A stretch of 64,000 nucleotides of DNA from Microdochium bolleyi (lineage: Eukaryota > Ascomycota > Sordariomycetes > Xylariales > Microdochiaceae): positions 3,286,001 through 3,350,000 of the forward strand of contig KQ964247.1 in assembly GCA_001566295.1 (NCBI GenBank), read 5' to 3'. How positions within the stretch are numbered: the stretch's first letter is position 1; the number at the start of each line of letters is the position of its first letter. A model generated the notes under the pieces. It saw nothing but the letters and a program-made list of their open reading frames with translations, was not told where the DNA came from and did no database searches. The translations under genes and the position numbers were made by a program. Below are positions 12,817 to 24,682 of the stretch, piece after piece.

Positions 12817-14438
12817 CTATTCCTCGTCATCGCCGCCTTCTTCGGCCTGAGCCTCACCAGACTTCTTGGCGGGCTTCTTCTTCTTGTTCTTGCTCTTGCC
12901 CTTGTTTCTTGACAGAGGCTGCTCCAGGATCTTGAGGATCTCCTCGTCCTCGATCTTCTTGTCGGACTCGTACTTGCTCAGGTCCAGCGCAGGCGGAGCA
13001 CCAAGCTTTGTAACGCCGTTCTTGGTGATAGCTGTGATGTGGACGTTAGTAAAACAAGTTGCTCGGGGATCTATTGAGGTTATGACTCACCCAGAGTGGT
13101 CAGCAGACGGGCGACGGGAGAACCCTCCTTGTCACCCACGACCTCGTACTGGCGGAGGACGTTGGAACGAACGCCATCGAAGACACCAGCCTTGAACTTG
13201 GTGTCACCACCTTCCTCCTCGAGCTGTCTCAAGCTGAAGGGGAAGTGGCCATACTTGTTCTGGATGGTGGAGAGAGTCTTGCGAGCGTTCTGGGACTTGA
13301 GGATGTAGGTGTTGGCACTGCGGCGATACAGAGTGGCGCGCTGCTCAAGGTTCTTCACCTTGCCAGAGTCGGACAGACTGAGGCCCATCTCGACACCCCA
13401 GACCTCGCCGAGCTCAGGAGTACCGTCACCCTTGCCACCCTCGCCGGGCGCAACGACAATCTTCTTCTTGCCCTCGATCTCGTTGCGCTCAAAGACCCAA
13501 GAAGTAGTGCTCTCGACAAGGCTGCACTCGTACGCCTTGGCGACCTTCTCTAGCAGTGTGGTGATCTTGGTCTGAGTGGGGGCCTTGACGGCGGCGGCCT
13601 TGGCCTTCTCCTCGTCGGTGCCCGAGGCCAAAGTGCCAGGGGGCACCATCAGGCGCAGGAGGAGCTCGTTGGCATAGTATGTGGCGAGGATGAGGTCGGC
13701 AGAGCGGCCAGTCACCTTGTCAGAGGCGCCAACGACAATGGTGTCACAGACGATGGAGCCAAAGCCGTCAATCTGAGCACCAAGCTGGATTTTGACGAGC
13801 TCGCCGTCCTTGAGCTCAACCGCAGACTCGGTCGGGTCGGAGGCAAGGGGGGTATAAGGGGTGACGAAGCTCGAGGGCGACACAGTCGTGGGGTGTGACT
13901 GGCCTGTAATGCGATATTCATCAGTGCCATGCTCTGTGCCGGTGTTGGGTCTGTACCGCCGTGCTGTGCGAGCATAGACTTACCCTTGTGCTTGGTGGTC
14001 CTGTAGACCTTGGCGACCTCCTCTTCGATGAGCTTGTCGCCCTTCTGGCAGATGGTCACGATCTTCTCACCGGCCACACAGAGCTTGGATACCTCGGCGA
14101 GGACCTTCTCGGAGATCGTGGCGGCGACCTTGTACTTGGTAAGCACATCTGGGTTCGCCAGAGAGTAGTCTGTCACGCATCGGCTGTTAGTTGGCACTTG
14201 CTATAGCTGGACGAAGCAACGGACTGCCAAAGACACCTCGCAAATCCTCGAATTGCGACTTGACGGGGGTAGCCGCGTGCGATCGTGGGGTTCGTGACAA
14301 GCAAGTCAAAGTCAATCATGGCGGGGTAGGTCTTCACGAAGCCACATCAAGGTCTTAGGGCGGGATCAAAGGTCTGCGGGTCGTAACGAGAAGCAAGAAA
14401 GAGGTATACTGACCAACGACTTCCTGCTTTTCGGCCAT
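12817..14438 (-). CDS. EBP1/PA2G4-type M24 fold protein (42 kDa curved DNA-binding protein family)
   Basis: Exons 14438-14414, 14169-13984, 13903-13091 and 13031-12817 give 412 residues. The fold is that of methionine aminopeptidase (M24): DYSLANPDVLTKYK near the N-terminus, then the pita-bread core with VTPYTPL and VKIQLGAQIDGFGS. The long C-terminus ends in a Lys-rich tract followed by an acidic tail. Length and order match human EBP1/PA2G4 and fission yeast Cdb4, which lack peptidase activity and bind ribosomes, RNA or DNA in growth control. The first exon has only 25 coding bases (eight codons plus one base) and is followed by a 244-base intron with a GTCAGT donor; the other introns are 80 and 59 bases. 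A long first intron right after the ATG resembles fungal ribosomal protein genes. The start is supported by joining GTT G to AC TAC, giving V-V-D-Y-S. Confidence 0.9.
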
Positions 14439-15380
14439 GGTGGATATGTGTTCGCGGTCGTCTTTCCGGTGAAGTCGGCGCGTCGTGTGCGGGTTTGCAG
14501 AGGGAAGCACTCCCAAACAAAGAGGGGGACGAACGATGATTCTATTTTGCGTTTTGGTGCTTTCCCCGCTGTGGGCTGGGATGCAGGTGCGTGCAGGTTC
14601 CGTTCTGGGATGATGCGGCCCCATACACGGCAGTGACCTCATCCCAGCAACGACCGCTGAGCTCCCGCAGAGACATTAGCTGCGGTGATTCACAAATCCG
14701 CGACAGCTCCATTAGAGTGCCTATATACCTTAGGCAGTCACACACGGTTTTCCCGGGGCTCTGTGGCCTACTCGGACTTCCGCCGCGGTCATGTTCCAGC
14801 TGAAATATAGATCTGGGACTCTTGCACGCGGTTGGGTGTACACAATCGGCCAGACGAACTAGCCCGTGGATCCGCGAGTTCCATCGCCGGGATACCGTGC
14901 TCTCGACGGGCGATGCGTTTAACTCTCATTCCTCCTCGGCAGACTTCGGAACTATCTCCTGCTTCACATGTTCGCTCGCATGAACCCCAGCTCTAGCTTT
15001 CAGGGCACAGCTCCTGGTGCCAAGGCCTCGAGCTCCAAAGCGGGTCTCGAAGTGCTGCAGCTGTTTAAACGCATATACACTATTCCTAGGAAACCGCTGT
15101 ATGCATGTAGTGGTTTCTAGCCCGAAACGCCCGGCTGCCCAGGTGAGCTTCTGATGCTTGGTCCTGTCGCGCCCGCGTCTGGCCTACGAGGCTTGTTCGA
15201 CATTTCGCGGTCGCTCGTCCCGGGCCCCATTGTGGCTCAACATCGCCATTGCGCCAACGCTTCGCGACCTTGCCTGAGCACAACATCAGCGCTCACCATC
15301 CCGATACCGACGACAGCAACACATTGGCAACACGATAGCTCGACCGGGGCACTCGACGCACGCGGCGCGTCCTGTCCATC
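14439..15380. promoter_or_regulatory. Divergent promoter region between EBP1-like and SFH1 genes
   Basis: The 942 bases separate two divergent starts (14438 on -, 15381 on +), so both promoters must lie here. CGCGGT, GCGACC and similar GC-rich patches are present, but I see no regulatory motif I can name with confidence. Frames crossing the region are short and protein-unlike. Confidence 0.55.
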
Positions 15381-17616
15381 ATGGCGACCGAAGCTGAGGC
15401 CGGCGCCTCGGGCGCAACCCCTGGCACTGCACAGCTCTCGTCGACGTCAACACCAAAGGGCAAGCTCGACGCCGCCGACGCGCAGCAGTCGACTCTCCCG
15501 GTGCGCGACAAAGAGTCCTTCAACCAGGTCCTGATTGAGCGATACATGCAACGCGATCAAGTGCACTCGGCTGCACTGATCAGCAACCAGAGCGGCAACG
15601 AGCACAATAAGCACCAGTACAAGATGATTTCCGATTACAAGGCGATACGAAACGACTACCGCCCATGGTTCCCCCCCTCAAAACTGTACGGAGAGGGCTA
15701 CAGTGGATGGGGCAATGGTCGCACTGAGACGGGCGGGCCAGCCAGGCTGCTGTATCCCCAGCAGAAACCGCGACCAGGAAAGCGCCAGACGCCTGCGCTC
15801 AAATGGAAGCGGAAGGACATGAAGCAGCAAGCAGAGCAGCATGAGGAATTGGTACCGGTCCGGCTGGACGTGGACTGGGACAAGATCAAGCTGCGCGATA
15901 CCTTCACGTGGAACCTGCACGAGCGCATAATACCCACTGAGTTATTCGCCATGCAGATCGTGGAGGACCTCGGGCTGAAGGCGCCTGCTTCGCAACCTGT
16001 CTACGAGCAGATTGTCCAGCAGATGCACGACCAGTTCAACGATTTCTACCCCTTCGTGTACTCTGACGAAGATGCCCTGGATCCAGAGCTGCCCTATTCG
16101 GCCTGGAAAAACGACGAGATGCGAATTCTGATCAAACTCGACATCACAATTGGCGCGCATACCTTGGTAGACCAGTTCGAATGGGACATCAACAACCCCC
16201 TCAACTCGCCCGAGGATTTCGCGATCAGCATGAGCAAAGAGCTTGCCTTATCTGGCGAGTTCACGACTGCGATTGCGCACTGCATCCGAGAGCAGACTCA
16301 GTTGTTCACAAGAAGTCTGTACAGCGTCGGGCATCCTTTCGATGGTCGGCCCATTGAGGATGCGGACCTGGTCGCTGCCTTCCTGCCCTCGCCGCTACCG
16401 TCAGTATTCCGACCACAGCAACAAGCCAAAGAGTACGCACCATACTTGTACGAGCTGAACGAGGTGGATCTTGAGAAGAACGAAACGATCTTGTCACGAG
16501 AACAAAGGCGCCAGAAGCGGTCCATCAATCGGCGCGGAGGCCCGTCATTACCTGATCTCAAAGACAGGCAACGCACGATACGCACCCTCGTGGTCTCGGC
16601 AACTCTGCCTGGCGCGGCGACTCACGTTGACGATAGTAGGCTGTACAAGCGCGTGGCCGGTGCCAGCACTGGACGAAAGAGAGGCAATGCTCGGGATGGT
16701 GACCTGTCCGATTCTGACGAAAGCGATGATTCTGGGCCGGACTCACCCGCGCCATCGCAGTTCCAGGGGACTGCGAGGACGAGGGGCATGCGCGGCGCAG
16801 CAACGGCAGCCCACCAGCGCATGGCCACTATCGGCCGCTCCGAGACCCCAGAGGCGACGATACATCACCACGAGACCAGGACATCAAGAAAGTCCGGGCG
16901 TGACCTGTTCCGCGAAGATACAGAAGAGCCCCAGCACCTATGGGTGACCTTGAGGGTATCCAACAAGGAGAGGCTTCGCAAGATCCTGCAAGGCTCACGC
17001 TTCAAGAGGGGCACACCAGCCGGATCGCAGACTCCGTCTGCTTCTCATGCACGCGCTCCTAGTGCGGCTGTATCGAGCATGCCGCCTCCCTTAACACCGA
17101 AAGCTGCGACCACGCCAGGTCTCGTCCGCACACCAAACGCTGTGCCACCCTCACAGATCGGCCGCGTCGAAGCACCACTCCCGACCGCCGAGGTGCCTCA
17201 GCCGTCACCGGTAAGCAACCACAGAGCAGCCATCACGCTCTCCTGAGCAATCTACAGGGCCACTAACCATTCTCACAAATCTGCAGCCTCCCCCGCCCGC
17301 GTGGCTATTAGAAGCGCTTGATAAGTTCAAGCAGGAGCCTGCGTATCAAAACGACCAGTTCAAGGCATTGATGAAGTATGTCGCCGTGGACACAACCACG
17401 GGCGCGTCAACACAAGGGCCAGCCCCCGGCGCGCCGGTCCCAGCCAACATGCGCTTCTACTTCCTACCCCGTATACGCTGCACCGACTGCCCGAGCAAGC
17501 TGTACACGCCGGGGCCGGAGCTGTCGGCGCAGAACTTTGAGGTACATCTCAAGAACAAGGTACACAGGGAGCGCGTGGACGCCAGGGTACGGACGGGAAA
17601 CAGGGCTGCGCCATGA
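15381..17616 (+). CDS. sfh1: SNF5/SMARCB1 family chromatin-remodelling subunit (Sfh1-like, RSC or SWI/SNF)
   Basis: Exons 15381-17210 and 17287-17616 (76-base GT-AG intron, phase 0) give 719 residues. Two tandem SNF5 repeats lie at about residues 155-305: the first has [18 protein letters not shown], the second [18 protein letters not shown], each followed by a helix such as [11 protein letters not shown] or [14 protein letters not shown]5 repeats bind other remodeller subunits and the nucleosome acidic patch. The rest is a low-complexity Ser/Pro/Arg region, then a conserved-looking C-terminus with [11 protein letters not shown] and an isolated Cys-x2-Cys pair ([10 protein letters not shown]). 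Yeast has two paralogues, Snf5 and Sfh1; filamentous fungi usually have one gene of this length, so the RSC assignment is tentative. The ATG lies 943 bases from the divergent EBP1-like gene and is the first in frame. Confidence 0.9.
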
Positions 17617-18429
17617 GTTTTCCAAGAGCGTTGGCCATCAAAGTGGCGTGACCTGTGGTGGGCAAGGCAAGCAGCAGCACGAGCACCTTTTGCGGCCGCC
17701 AATACGTCCAATGCAGAGGATCATCCTTTCGTTGTAGGCCTCGCTGTCGGCATGTACTATAGTTGGCTGTGTCTTGCATATCTCTTGTTTCGAAAGCATA
17801 ATCAGCCACGAGGGCGTGTTGGACAAGTGGACTGTGCGTGCATTGGAGGTGTATGAGAGGATTGGTGGAGAGAATTCGAGCCTCGAGCCAGGCGGAGCGA
17901 GAGCGAGATTATTCATTATTCATCTTATCAACCCTTTTATGCCGCAGGCGTTACTGGGTCTTTACTTCATATACTTTACTTGAGGCGCGGCTGCAGCTAA
18001 AATCTACTATTATATTCTTGAACAGTGTTTGGAACAATTGTACATTTACCTTCGTGGTCGGGGGCCATAACACCTGTACTATTCAGCTGCCAGTCTCCTG
18101 TCTTCGCACGTCGGAATAAGGTCGTTACTGATATAAGATAGCTCTCACAATGTCAGGTTGACCAGAATGGTGATATTCCTCTGCCTTTTTGTACATATAC
18201 AAGTTTCAGACAGTACGTCTTCTACGACGCGGCCCCTTCACTATGTGGCTGCGAGAGTTGTCTGGATACTATACAAGTACGCACGCGTCATCTAGATATT
18301 AGCATATATAACCGAAGCGTAAGCTTCCGAGAGCTTACAACACGGCGTATGTGTATGTGTGTGTGTGTGTGTGTGACCCAGTCCTGGCCGTGTAAGCAGA
18401 GAGGCTGCCACTACTCCTCCAGCCGACTA
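17617..18429. other. Convergent 3' intergenic region with a GT microsatellite
   Basis: The 813 bases separate the stops of SFH1 (+) and the HTD2-like gene (-). The sequence is A/T-richer than its neighbours and includes TATAT-rich patches (18000-18010, 18305), as expected for 3' UTRs. A TG dinucleotide run starts near 18349. No gene is supported. Confidence 0.6.
18351..18375. repeat. (GT)n microsatellite
   Basis: About twelve GT units with one interruption (GTGTAT). It lies 55 bases past the stop of the HTD2-like gene, in its likely 3' UTR. Confidence 0.85.
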
Positions 18430-20256
18430 TCATATCGTCCAGCTGCGATTGCTTCTTCGCGCGCGGAACTTCTCCACGAATGCATTGGTTGCCTTCGCCT
18501 CCGCGGCTCTCTCCTTCTCGATACCCCGAAGCTCACGCAGACGGCGTACGTGCTCCCATTTGGCGGGGCTCCTGGCCAAAAGTTTGGAGTCTTGCTTCAG
18601 TCTCTCCCGGTGCAGCTGGTAGGTCTTCCTGTCGGAGTCGCTCTCCTGCAGCCCGAGGAGCCTGCGCTCCCTACGATGCCTGGCATACATCTTGTCTGCA
18701 GTCTCGGGCTTAGCTTTCTGCCGGGTCAGGAAATCGTCCTGGGGCGGGTTCGCGAGCCTCTCTCTGCGCCGCTTTCTGGCTTCGAACACGGCACGCTGGT
18801 CGTGCCAGGTGTCGGACAGCGGGAAATCGTCCTGGAAAGTGACATGCCCCGTAAGGTTAGGCGAGGTGACCCATGTTGGCAGACTTCCTGTCGGAGGCGG
18901 CGGCGCGACGTAGTCAGGCAGGACGTCTTCATGCTTCACTCCTTTCTTTGCGCCAATGTGGGCAGTGCCCCTAACGCACAGGCTGCCTTGCTCGTCCTCG
19001 ATCCAGACCGTCATCCTATGGAAGGACTTGTATGCCGGATTTCTCTCGGGTACGGCCGAGCCGATGCAGATCTTGTACGGCTTGTTGGCGTACACGGGAA
19101 CTATGTTGCGGTACTCGAAGAACTTGACAGCCTCAGAGTTGTGGCCCGTGGCCAGGACGGTTCTGAGCGCGCTGAGCATGAGCACCACGCAGAAAGGCCC
19201 GTGGACCAGGATATCCTGGTGACCCTCTATGAACTTGGTGCGCGCGGCATCGTAGTGGATGGCATGCGCGTTCAATGTGAGCGCGCTGAAATAAAACAGC
19301 ATCTCGGGTGTGATGGTCACGTCAAAGAACTTGGTCGCCGTCCACGGAACTGCATAGACTATCAGTGTCTAGCTCAAGGAGTTTATCTCCGTGGTGCGGG
19401 CGTTTCTGATGTGAGACTCACCTCTTATGACGCGCAGTTTCTGTTGCCGCTCTTTGAACTCCGCTGCATTAGCGAGGCCAGGGTTGAAGGCCGCGGTAAA
19501 TGGATCGAGCGGCTTCTCAGGCCGCTTTGCCTTCATCAGCGCGAGGACCCTGGTTTCAGTCAGGCAGTTGGTGTCGTTGGGATTGAAGCGGGACTTCTGT
19601 GTCTTGTCGTACGGCATGTAGCGTCGCAATATGTGGACGAGGATCTTGGTCTCATCCCCGCCGCCTTTCGCCTCGACCTTCTCGATCGTCTCGACGCAGA
19701 CGGCAGGGGAGCTATCGAGCTCGAGCTTGTCCCTGCTGAAGTCGATAGAGCCACTAGCCCAGACTCGCCGAGTAAAAGGTCCTCCGGGGCTGTGGTACGG
19801 ATCCGTTCCGTCCGGCTCGAGGAGGGCTGGCTGGATTGGGGTTGGGAAATAGACGAGATGGTGGCCTTGTGGCATGGTCAACGGCATGCGGCTCATGGGA
19901 GAGAGCGGGTGGTTCGTGTTGTTGATATTGTACTCCGGCGACTGCGCCTCACTCGGCAGCAACCCGTCGAGGGTGACATTGAGCAAGTAGGACGGCGTCG
20001 GAGAAGTCACATCGTAGATATGCCTGGGGCCTTGACGGGACAGCTTGTCCTGTGCAAGTATCAGGAGTCGGTTCTTCTCTTTGTGCTCGACCTCCTGCCA
20101 GTCATTCACATCAAAACGCCGGGTCTGTGATGCTCCTACGTTGCCGGCCACGACTGGCCGCAGGGCACGAGTCCAGCCACGAAGCCGAAAGTCAGCCAGC
20201 CGACGAGGCGCCGTCAAGGCGCCGGCCGGAAGGCCAGCACGACAAATGAGAGCCAT
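18430..20256 (-). CDS. htd2: Mitochondrial 3-hydroxyacyl-thioester dehydratase, HTD2-like, with basic C-terminal extension
   Basis: Exons 20256-19422 and 19349-18430 (72-base intron) give 584 residues. The N-terminus is Arg/Ala-rich with few acids, like a mitochondrial presequence. The first ~278 residues include the FAS-type motif GHHLVYFPTPIQPALLEPDG and the Trp/Gly-rich RRVWASGSIDF. The second exon carries the hotdog helix-like region, with TPEMLFYFSALTLNAHAIHYD followed by GPFCVVLMLSAL; such an Ala-His-x-Ile-His-Tyr-Asp pattern is typical of the MaoC/HTD2 dehydratase active site. HTD2 performs the dehydration step of mitochondrial fatty acid synthesis (lipoic acid supply). After about residue 438 the chain continues for roughly 145 Arg/Lys/Glu-rich residues (ARKRRRERLANPP and so on) not expected for HTD2. 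The start codon is the first in frame and is in divergent orientation to DNA ligase. An antisense open frame of similar length is a shadow. Confidence 0.85.
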
Positions 20257-20893
20257 GAAACGAAACGGCAGTTGAGCTGTGACATGGCCAGCTCAGTGTG
20301 CTCGAGTGAGGTAAAGGGACTGGACTGCTCGAGATCAATACTCTGGGCTGATTGGCTGCAGCATCTGAACGGCATCTTTTCTGGCGGCCAAGACTGACAC
20401 CCCTGCACAAGGCAGCTCACAGTGCACCTGCCGCTCCCACCCAGTGCAGTGCCTGCGCCTTGTGCGCTGCGAACACAGTGAGAACCGAGAACCACTTAAC
20501 TGTAGGCCCCACCTGCCCAAGAGCGCGTCACCCATCAACGCGGGTACGGAGTCCACCTCGTCTGAGCGCGTCGTCGTGCGGGCCAGCGCCCACCAGAGCT
20601 CCTGGTATCGTGCCAACATCGGCTTTCAGGACCACTTGACAACCGCACTTCTGCCTGATCAGCGCATCAAAAACACCGTAGCCTGCACCGTCTCTGCCTG
20701 GTCTCCTCCCCGGCCCTGGCCTTCCTATATATGCTCGGACCACAAACACACCACCGGTCACCAGCAGCCCAGTGATTGCCTCTATTTCAAAGGACCTTGA
20801 CAGCTGAATCGTCCCGAGGCCAGCACCGTCAGTGTGGCTTCTCGTCGTCTTCTCGTCCACCTTGCGTCGAGCACCTCGCGCAGACTAGTCGCA
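20257..20893. promoter_or_regulatory. Divergent promoter of HTD2-like and DNA ligase genes with CGCG elements
   Basis: The 637 bases between two divergent starts contain CGCGTC at 20524-20529 and 20567-20572 and ACGCGG at 20538-20543. GACGCG/ACGCG cores are the binding class of MBF (Mbp1-Swi6), which drives G1/S genes including DNA ligase in yeasts. The cluster of three cores in 50 bases fits the ligase gene, whose start is about 320 bases downstream. The role is inferred; no perfect ACGCGT is present. Confidence 0.4.
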
Positions 20894-23835
20894 ATGGCAC
20901 CTCCAAAACAGGCGACCCTTGGGTATGTACGGCCGTCGCAAACCACAATCGGGTTGGTGGTGTCCTTGGCATCTTTGATTCTTCGTTTCATATCTGGTCG
21001 GACATCAGCAAGCTGATCAATGGTCTCCAGTAAATTCTTCGGCCAGCCGAATGGCACGAAATCAGCCCCGACTCAGCAGTCGAAGCTGTCTTTCAGCACA
21101 AAACCAAAGTCAAAAGCCAAGCCTGCCGAAAGCATAGAGGGATCTGAAGCCGACAAAGAGAACCCAGCCGACGTGGTCACAGAGCCACCGCAAAGTCCGA
21201 GTGGTCAGTTGACAAGCATCTTCTGCGCCTGCTTGGTATCTAAGTCGTACTCGTGAGCATATTGACTAAATCTATGGGAACAGGCAAAGCAAAGCGATCA
21301 CGATCACCGACTCCGAAAACGAAGCGCTCGCCATCCCCCAAAGTCAAGGCAGAAGAAGCCGATGAAGAGCTTGAGCAAGATGCGCCAGTCGCCAAGCGAC
21401 CTCGGAGGACTCGCAACCGAGTGATAGACGATGACGACGAAGATGCCCCGATGCCTGACGTTGCCTCGCCTTCGATCAAGCAGAAGAAGCCTGCCGCAAC
21501 ATCGCCCAAGAAAGCTGCGACCGAAGCAAGGACTGCTGTCAAATCGGAACCCAAGGACACGGAGGATGATACTAAGCCAGCATCACCCGCAGCCTCAGCA
21601 TCAGCATCTGACATAGAGGAGGATGGCGAAGAGGAGCTCGAGGAGAAACCAGAAGTGGCCAAGAAGGCTCGTGAGAAAGTACAGGCCAAACTGAAGGCGA
21701 AGGCGAAAGATCCATATCCGGACTGGAAGGCTGGCACTCCTGTGCCTTACGCAGCGCTATGTACGACATTCTCACTCATTGAGCTTACCACCAAGCGGTT
21801 GGAGATCACCGAGCACTGCGCACTCTTCCTTCGCCAGGTTTTGCGGTTGACCCCAGACGACTTCCTGCCTACTGTTCTCCTGATGATCAACAAGCTCGCA
21901 CCAGACTATGCCGGCATAGAGCTTGGCATTGGCGAGTCTTTGATCATGAAAGCTATTGGCGAAACCACAGGACGAAGCTTGCAGGTGATCAAGGCGGATC
22001 AGAAGGATATTGGTGATCTTGGCTTAGTCGCAGTCAAGAGTCGGTCGACACAACCGACCATGTTCAAGCCCAAGCCCCTCACCGTTATAGGTGTTCACAA
22101 GGGCCTGATGGAGGTAGCTACCGTGACCGGAAATGGTGCTCAAGGGAGGAAGGTGGACTTAATCAAGAAGCTCCTGTCATCGGCAGACTCGCATTCGATA
22201 GGCAAGATCGATATCTCAAAGGACAAGGGCGGGCCCAGTGAGGCCAAGTACATTGTCAGGTTCCTCGAGGGCAAGCTTCGACTTGGACTTGCGGAGAAGA
22301 CTGTACTTGTGTCGATTGCACAGGCCATGGTCTGCCACGAAGCAGAGCAGAAAGGCAAGCTTCCTTCAACGACAGATATGGAAGAAGGCGAGGCTGTTCT
22401 CAAAACAGTATACAGGTAAGTATCTCACCTGAACATCCTGTGCCACCTCACTAAGCTAACCCGCTGGCTAGCGAATTGCCGAGCTGGGACGTCATTGTCC
22501 CTGCGATGGTGTCCAATGGCATCATGAAGCTGGGCGACACATGCAAGCTTCAACCGGGTGTACCGCTCAAGCCTATGCTGGCCAAGCCGACCAAGGCCAT
22601 CACGGAAGTCCTTGACCGATTCGAGAACCAGAATTTTACTTGCGAGTACAAATACGACGGCGAGCGTGCTCAGATACACTATGTGGCCAAAGACCACGCA
22701 GATGAGTACATCAACGCTCTACCAGGCGCAACCAAGGAAGCTGCCAAGGGCGTCGCATCCATCTTCTCGAGAAACTCGGAGGATCTCTCCAAGAAGTACC
22801 CTGATATCCTTGCGAAGCTGCACACATGGGTCAAGGATGGAACCAAGAGCTTTGTGCTGGACTGTGAGACAGTGGCCTGGGACGTCACCGAGAAGAAGGT
22901 GCTTCCCTTCCAGCAGCTGATGACGCGAAAGAAGAAGGACGTCAAGCTTGAGGACGTGAAGGTCAAAGTGTGCGTCTTTGCCTTCGATTTGCTGTTTCTA
23001 AACGGCGAGCCAGTGGTGAAGAAGTCGCTGAGAGAGCGCAGAGAGCTGCTTCACGATGCATTTGTGCCAGTGGAAGGCGAGTTCGCGTTTGCCACGCACA
23101 TGGACGGCCAGGAGATCGATGAAATTCAAACTTTCCTCGATGAGAGTGTGAAGGCGTCGTGTGAAGGCTTGATGGTCAAGATGCTGGATGGCACGGAGTC
23201 TGGATACGAGCCTAGCAAGAGAAGTCGAAACTGGCTCAAGGTATGTTTTGACCACACTTGAGTTGCCTTCTTACCCTGCTAACATTGCGTCCCCTCAGAT
23301 CAAGAAAGATTACCTCGCTGGTGTCGGCGACTCGCTCGACCTGGTCGTCCTGGGCGCGTACTATGGCAAGGGCAAGCGCACCTCTGTTTACGGCGCGTTC
23401 CTCTTGGCATGCTACAACGCCAAGGGCGAGGTCTACGAGACAGTGTGCAACATCGGCACAGGCTTCTCTGAGCAAGTTCTTGAAGACCTGCACAAGCAGC
23501 TCTCGGAAATTACAATCGATCGACCCAAGCCGTTCTACTCGCACTCAACAGGTGGCCAGCACCAGCCGGACGTTTGGTTCGAGCCGCGGTACGTGTGGGA
23601 GGTCAAGACTGCCGATCTTACGCTCAGCCCGCGGTACAAAGCCGGCGCGAAGGAGGGTGTCGACCCATCGGGCGAGAAGGGCATCAGTCTCCGCTTCCCG
23701 CGGTTCATCAAGATCCGCGACGACAAGAAGCCCGACGAGGCGACGAGCAGTCGCCAGGTCGCAGAGATGTACCGCAAGCAGGAGGCCGTCACGAAGAACA
23801 AGGGTCCTTCGGCTGATGACGACTTTGAGTACTAA
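20894..23835 (+). CDS. cdc9: ATP-dependent DNA ligase I
   Basis: Exons 20894-20922, 21031-21203, 21284-22415, 22472-23240 and 23299-23835 give 879 residues; all four introns are GT-AG (108, 80, 56, 58 bases). The N-terminus has a PCNA-interacting peptide, Gln6-x2-Leu9-x2-Phe12-Phe13, followed by a Lys/Pro/Glu-rich linker with nuclear-localisation-like patches. The catalytic core follows: DNA-binding domain, then the nucleotidyl-transfer motif CEYKYDGERAQIHY with Lys505 as the expected adenylation lysine, motif III-like VLDCETVAWD, EGLMVKML, NWLKIKKDY, and a C-terminal OB-fold. The length fits eukaryotic ligase I (Cdc9/Cdc17), which joins Okazaki fragments and completes excision repair. It has no BRCT domain, which excludes ligase IV. 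The start is fixed by the PIP box, which is split by the first intron. Convergent with STE11. Confidence 0.97.
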
Positions 23836-24682
23836 TGGGGTGCAAGCGCTCTTGGAAAATGTATCTCTTAAGGAGGGGTTCTCTAATGAACCCTTTTCAT
23901 TGTTTGATGGTCTTACTGTCTAGTTCCATCCAGTCTTTGCGTTCTAGGGAGGGACTCTCATACTTTGTTACGTTCACGATATATGTTTGGTTTGTGTGTG
24001 GGCTGCTCTGCTCGTTCCATACATTGTTCGGCGTGGGGGGTTTCGTGCAAGGTGCTGCATCTACCTAGCGTTGTGTCTATAGTTTATGGGGAGCATGAGG
24101 GAATGTATACATTAACATGAGCACCAGTCATAGCTTGAAGGCAGAAGGCCGCCGTTCTGTTCCCGCTGCTTTACTATCGGACTGGATGGCCATGTTGTCG
24201 GTCGACTTAGCATGAAGTTTTCTCGAATAGCATGTGACTAAAATGGGAGATGGTTCATATGCACGGTCTGCAAGCCTGCGGTAGTGTGTATGGTAGAGAT
24301 ATTTCTCGTCTGTCTTGTATTCTTTCAGTCATCGCTCTTCGTACTTTCGTGCGCTCTAGTAGTAGTGTGTTTATGTAGAGGTAATAAAAACAAGCAGAAG
24401 AAAATCTTTGCCAGATGCGCTCGCACATCCCGAGACCCGCACGCTATGAAGCTTGGAGGAAATGGCAAAAGAGAAAAGCACGGGACATTTCTGAACCGTG
24501 TAATATTAGAAATAGTTCCTCGTAATGTGACGAGGCGAGCCATCGTGACAGATCGGGGAATGTAGCAGAAGAGGAGATGTCGGGGCCAATGTTGCATAAT
24601 GTAGAGACCAGCTGCTTGATGCAGGTTCCAGCCCGTAGGCTGTTTGTAGGATTTCGCGTACGCTGGAAACGTTCGCGTCTCC
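23836..24682. other. Convergent 3' intergenic region
   Basis: The 847 bases lie between the stops of DNA ligase (+) and STE11 (-). T-rich and A/T-rich patches (for example GTAATAAAAACAAGCAG near 24380) suit 3' UTRs and poly(A) signals. No protein-like frame. Confidence 0.6.

Noticed and set aside
18349..20130. 593-codon open frame on + through the HTD2-like gene
   Set aside because: It is antisense to a gene with clear dehydratase motifs, crosses its intron, begins in a GT repeat and has no domain. The length follows from GC-rich codon usage on the other strand.
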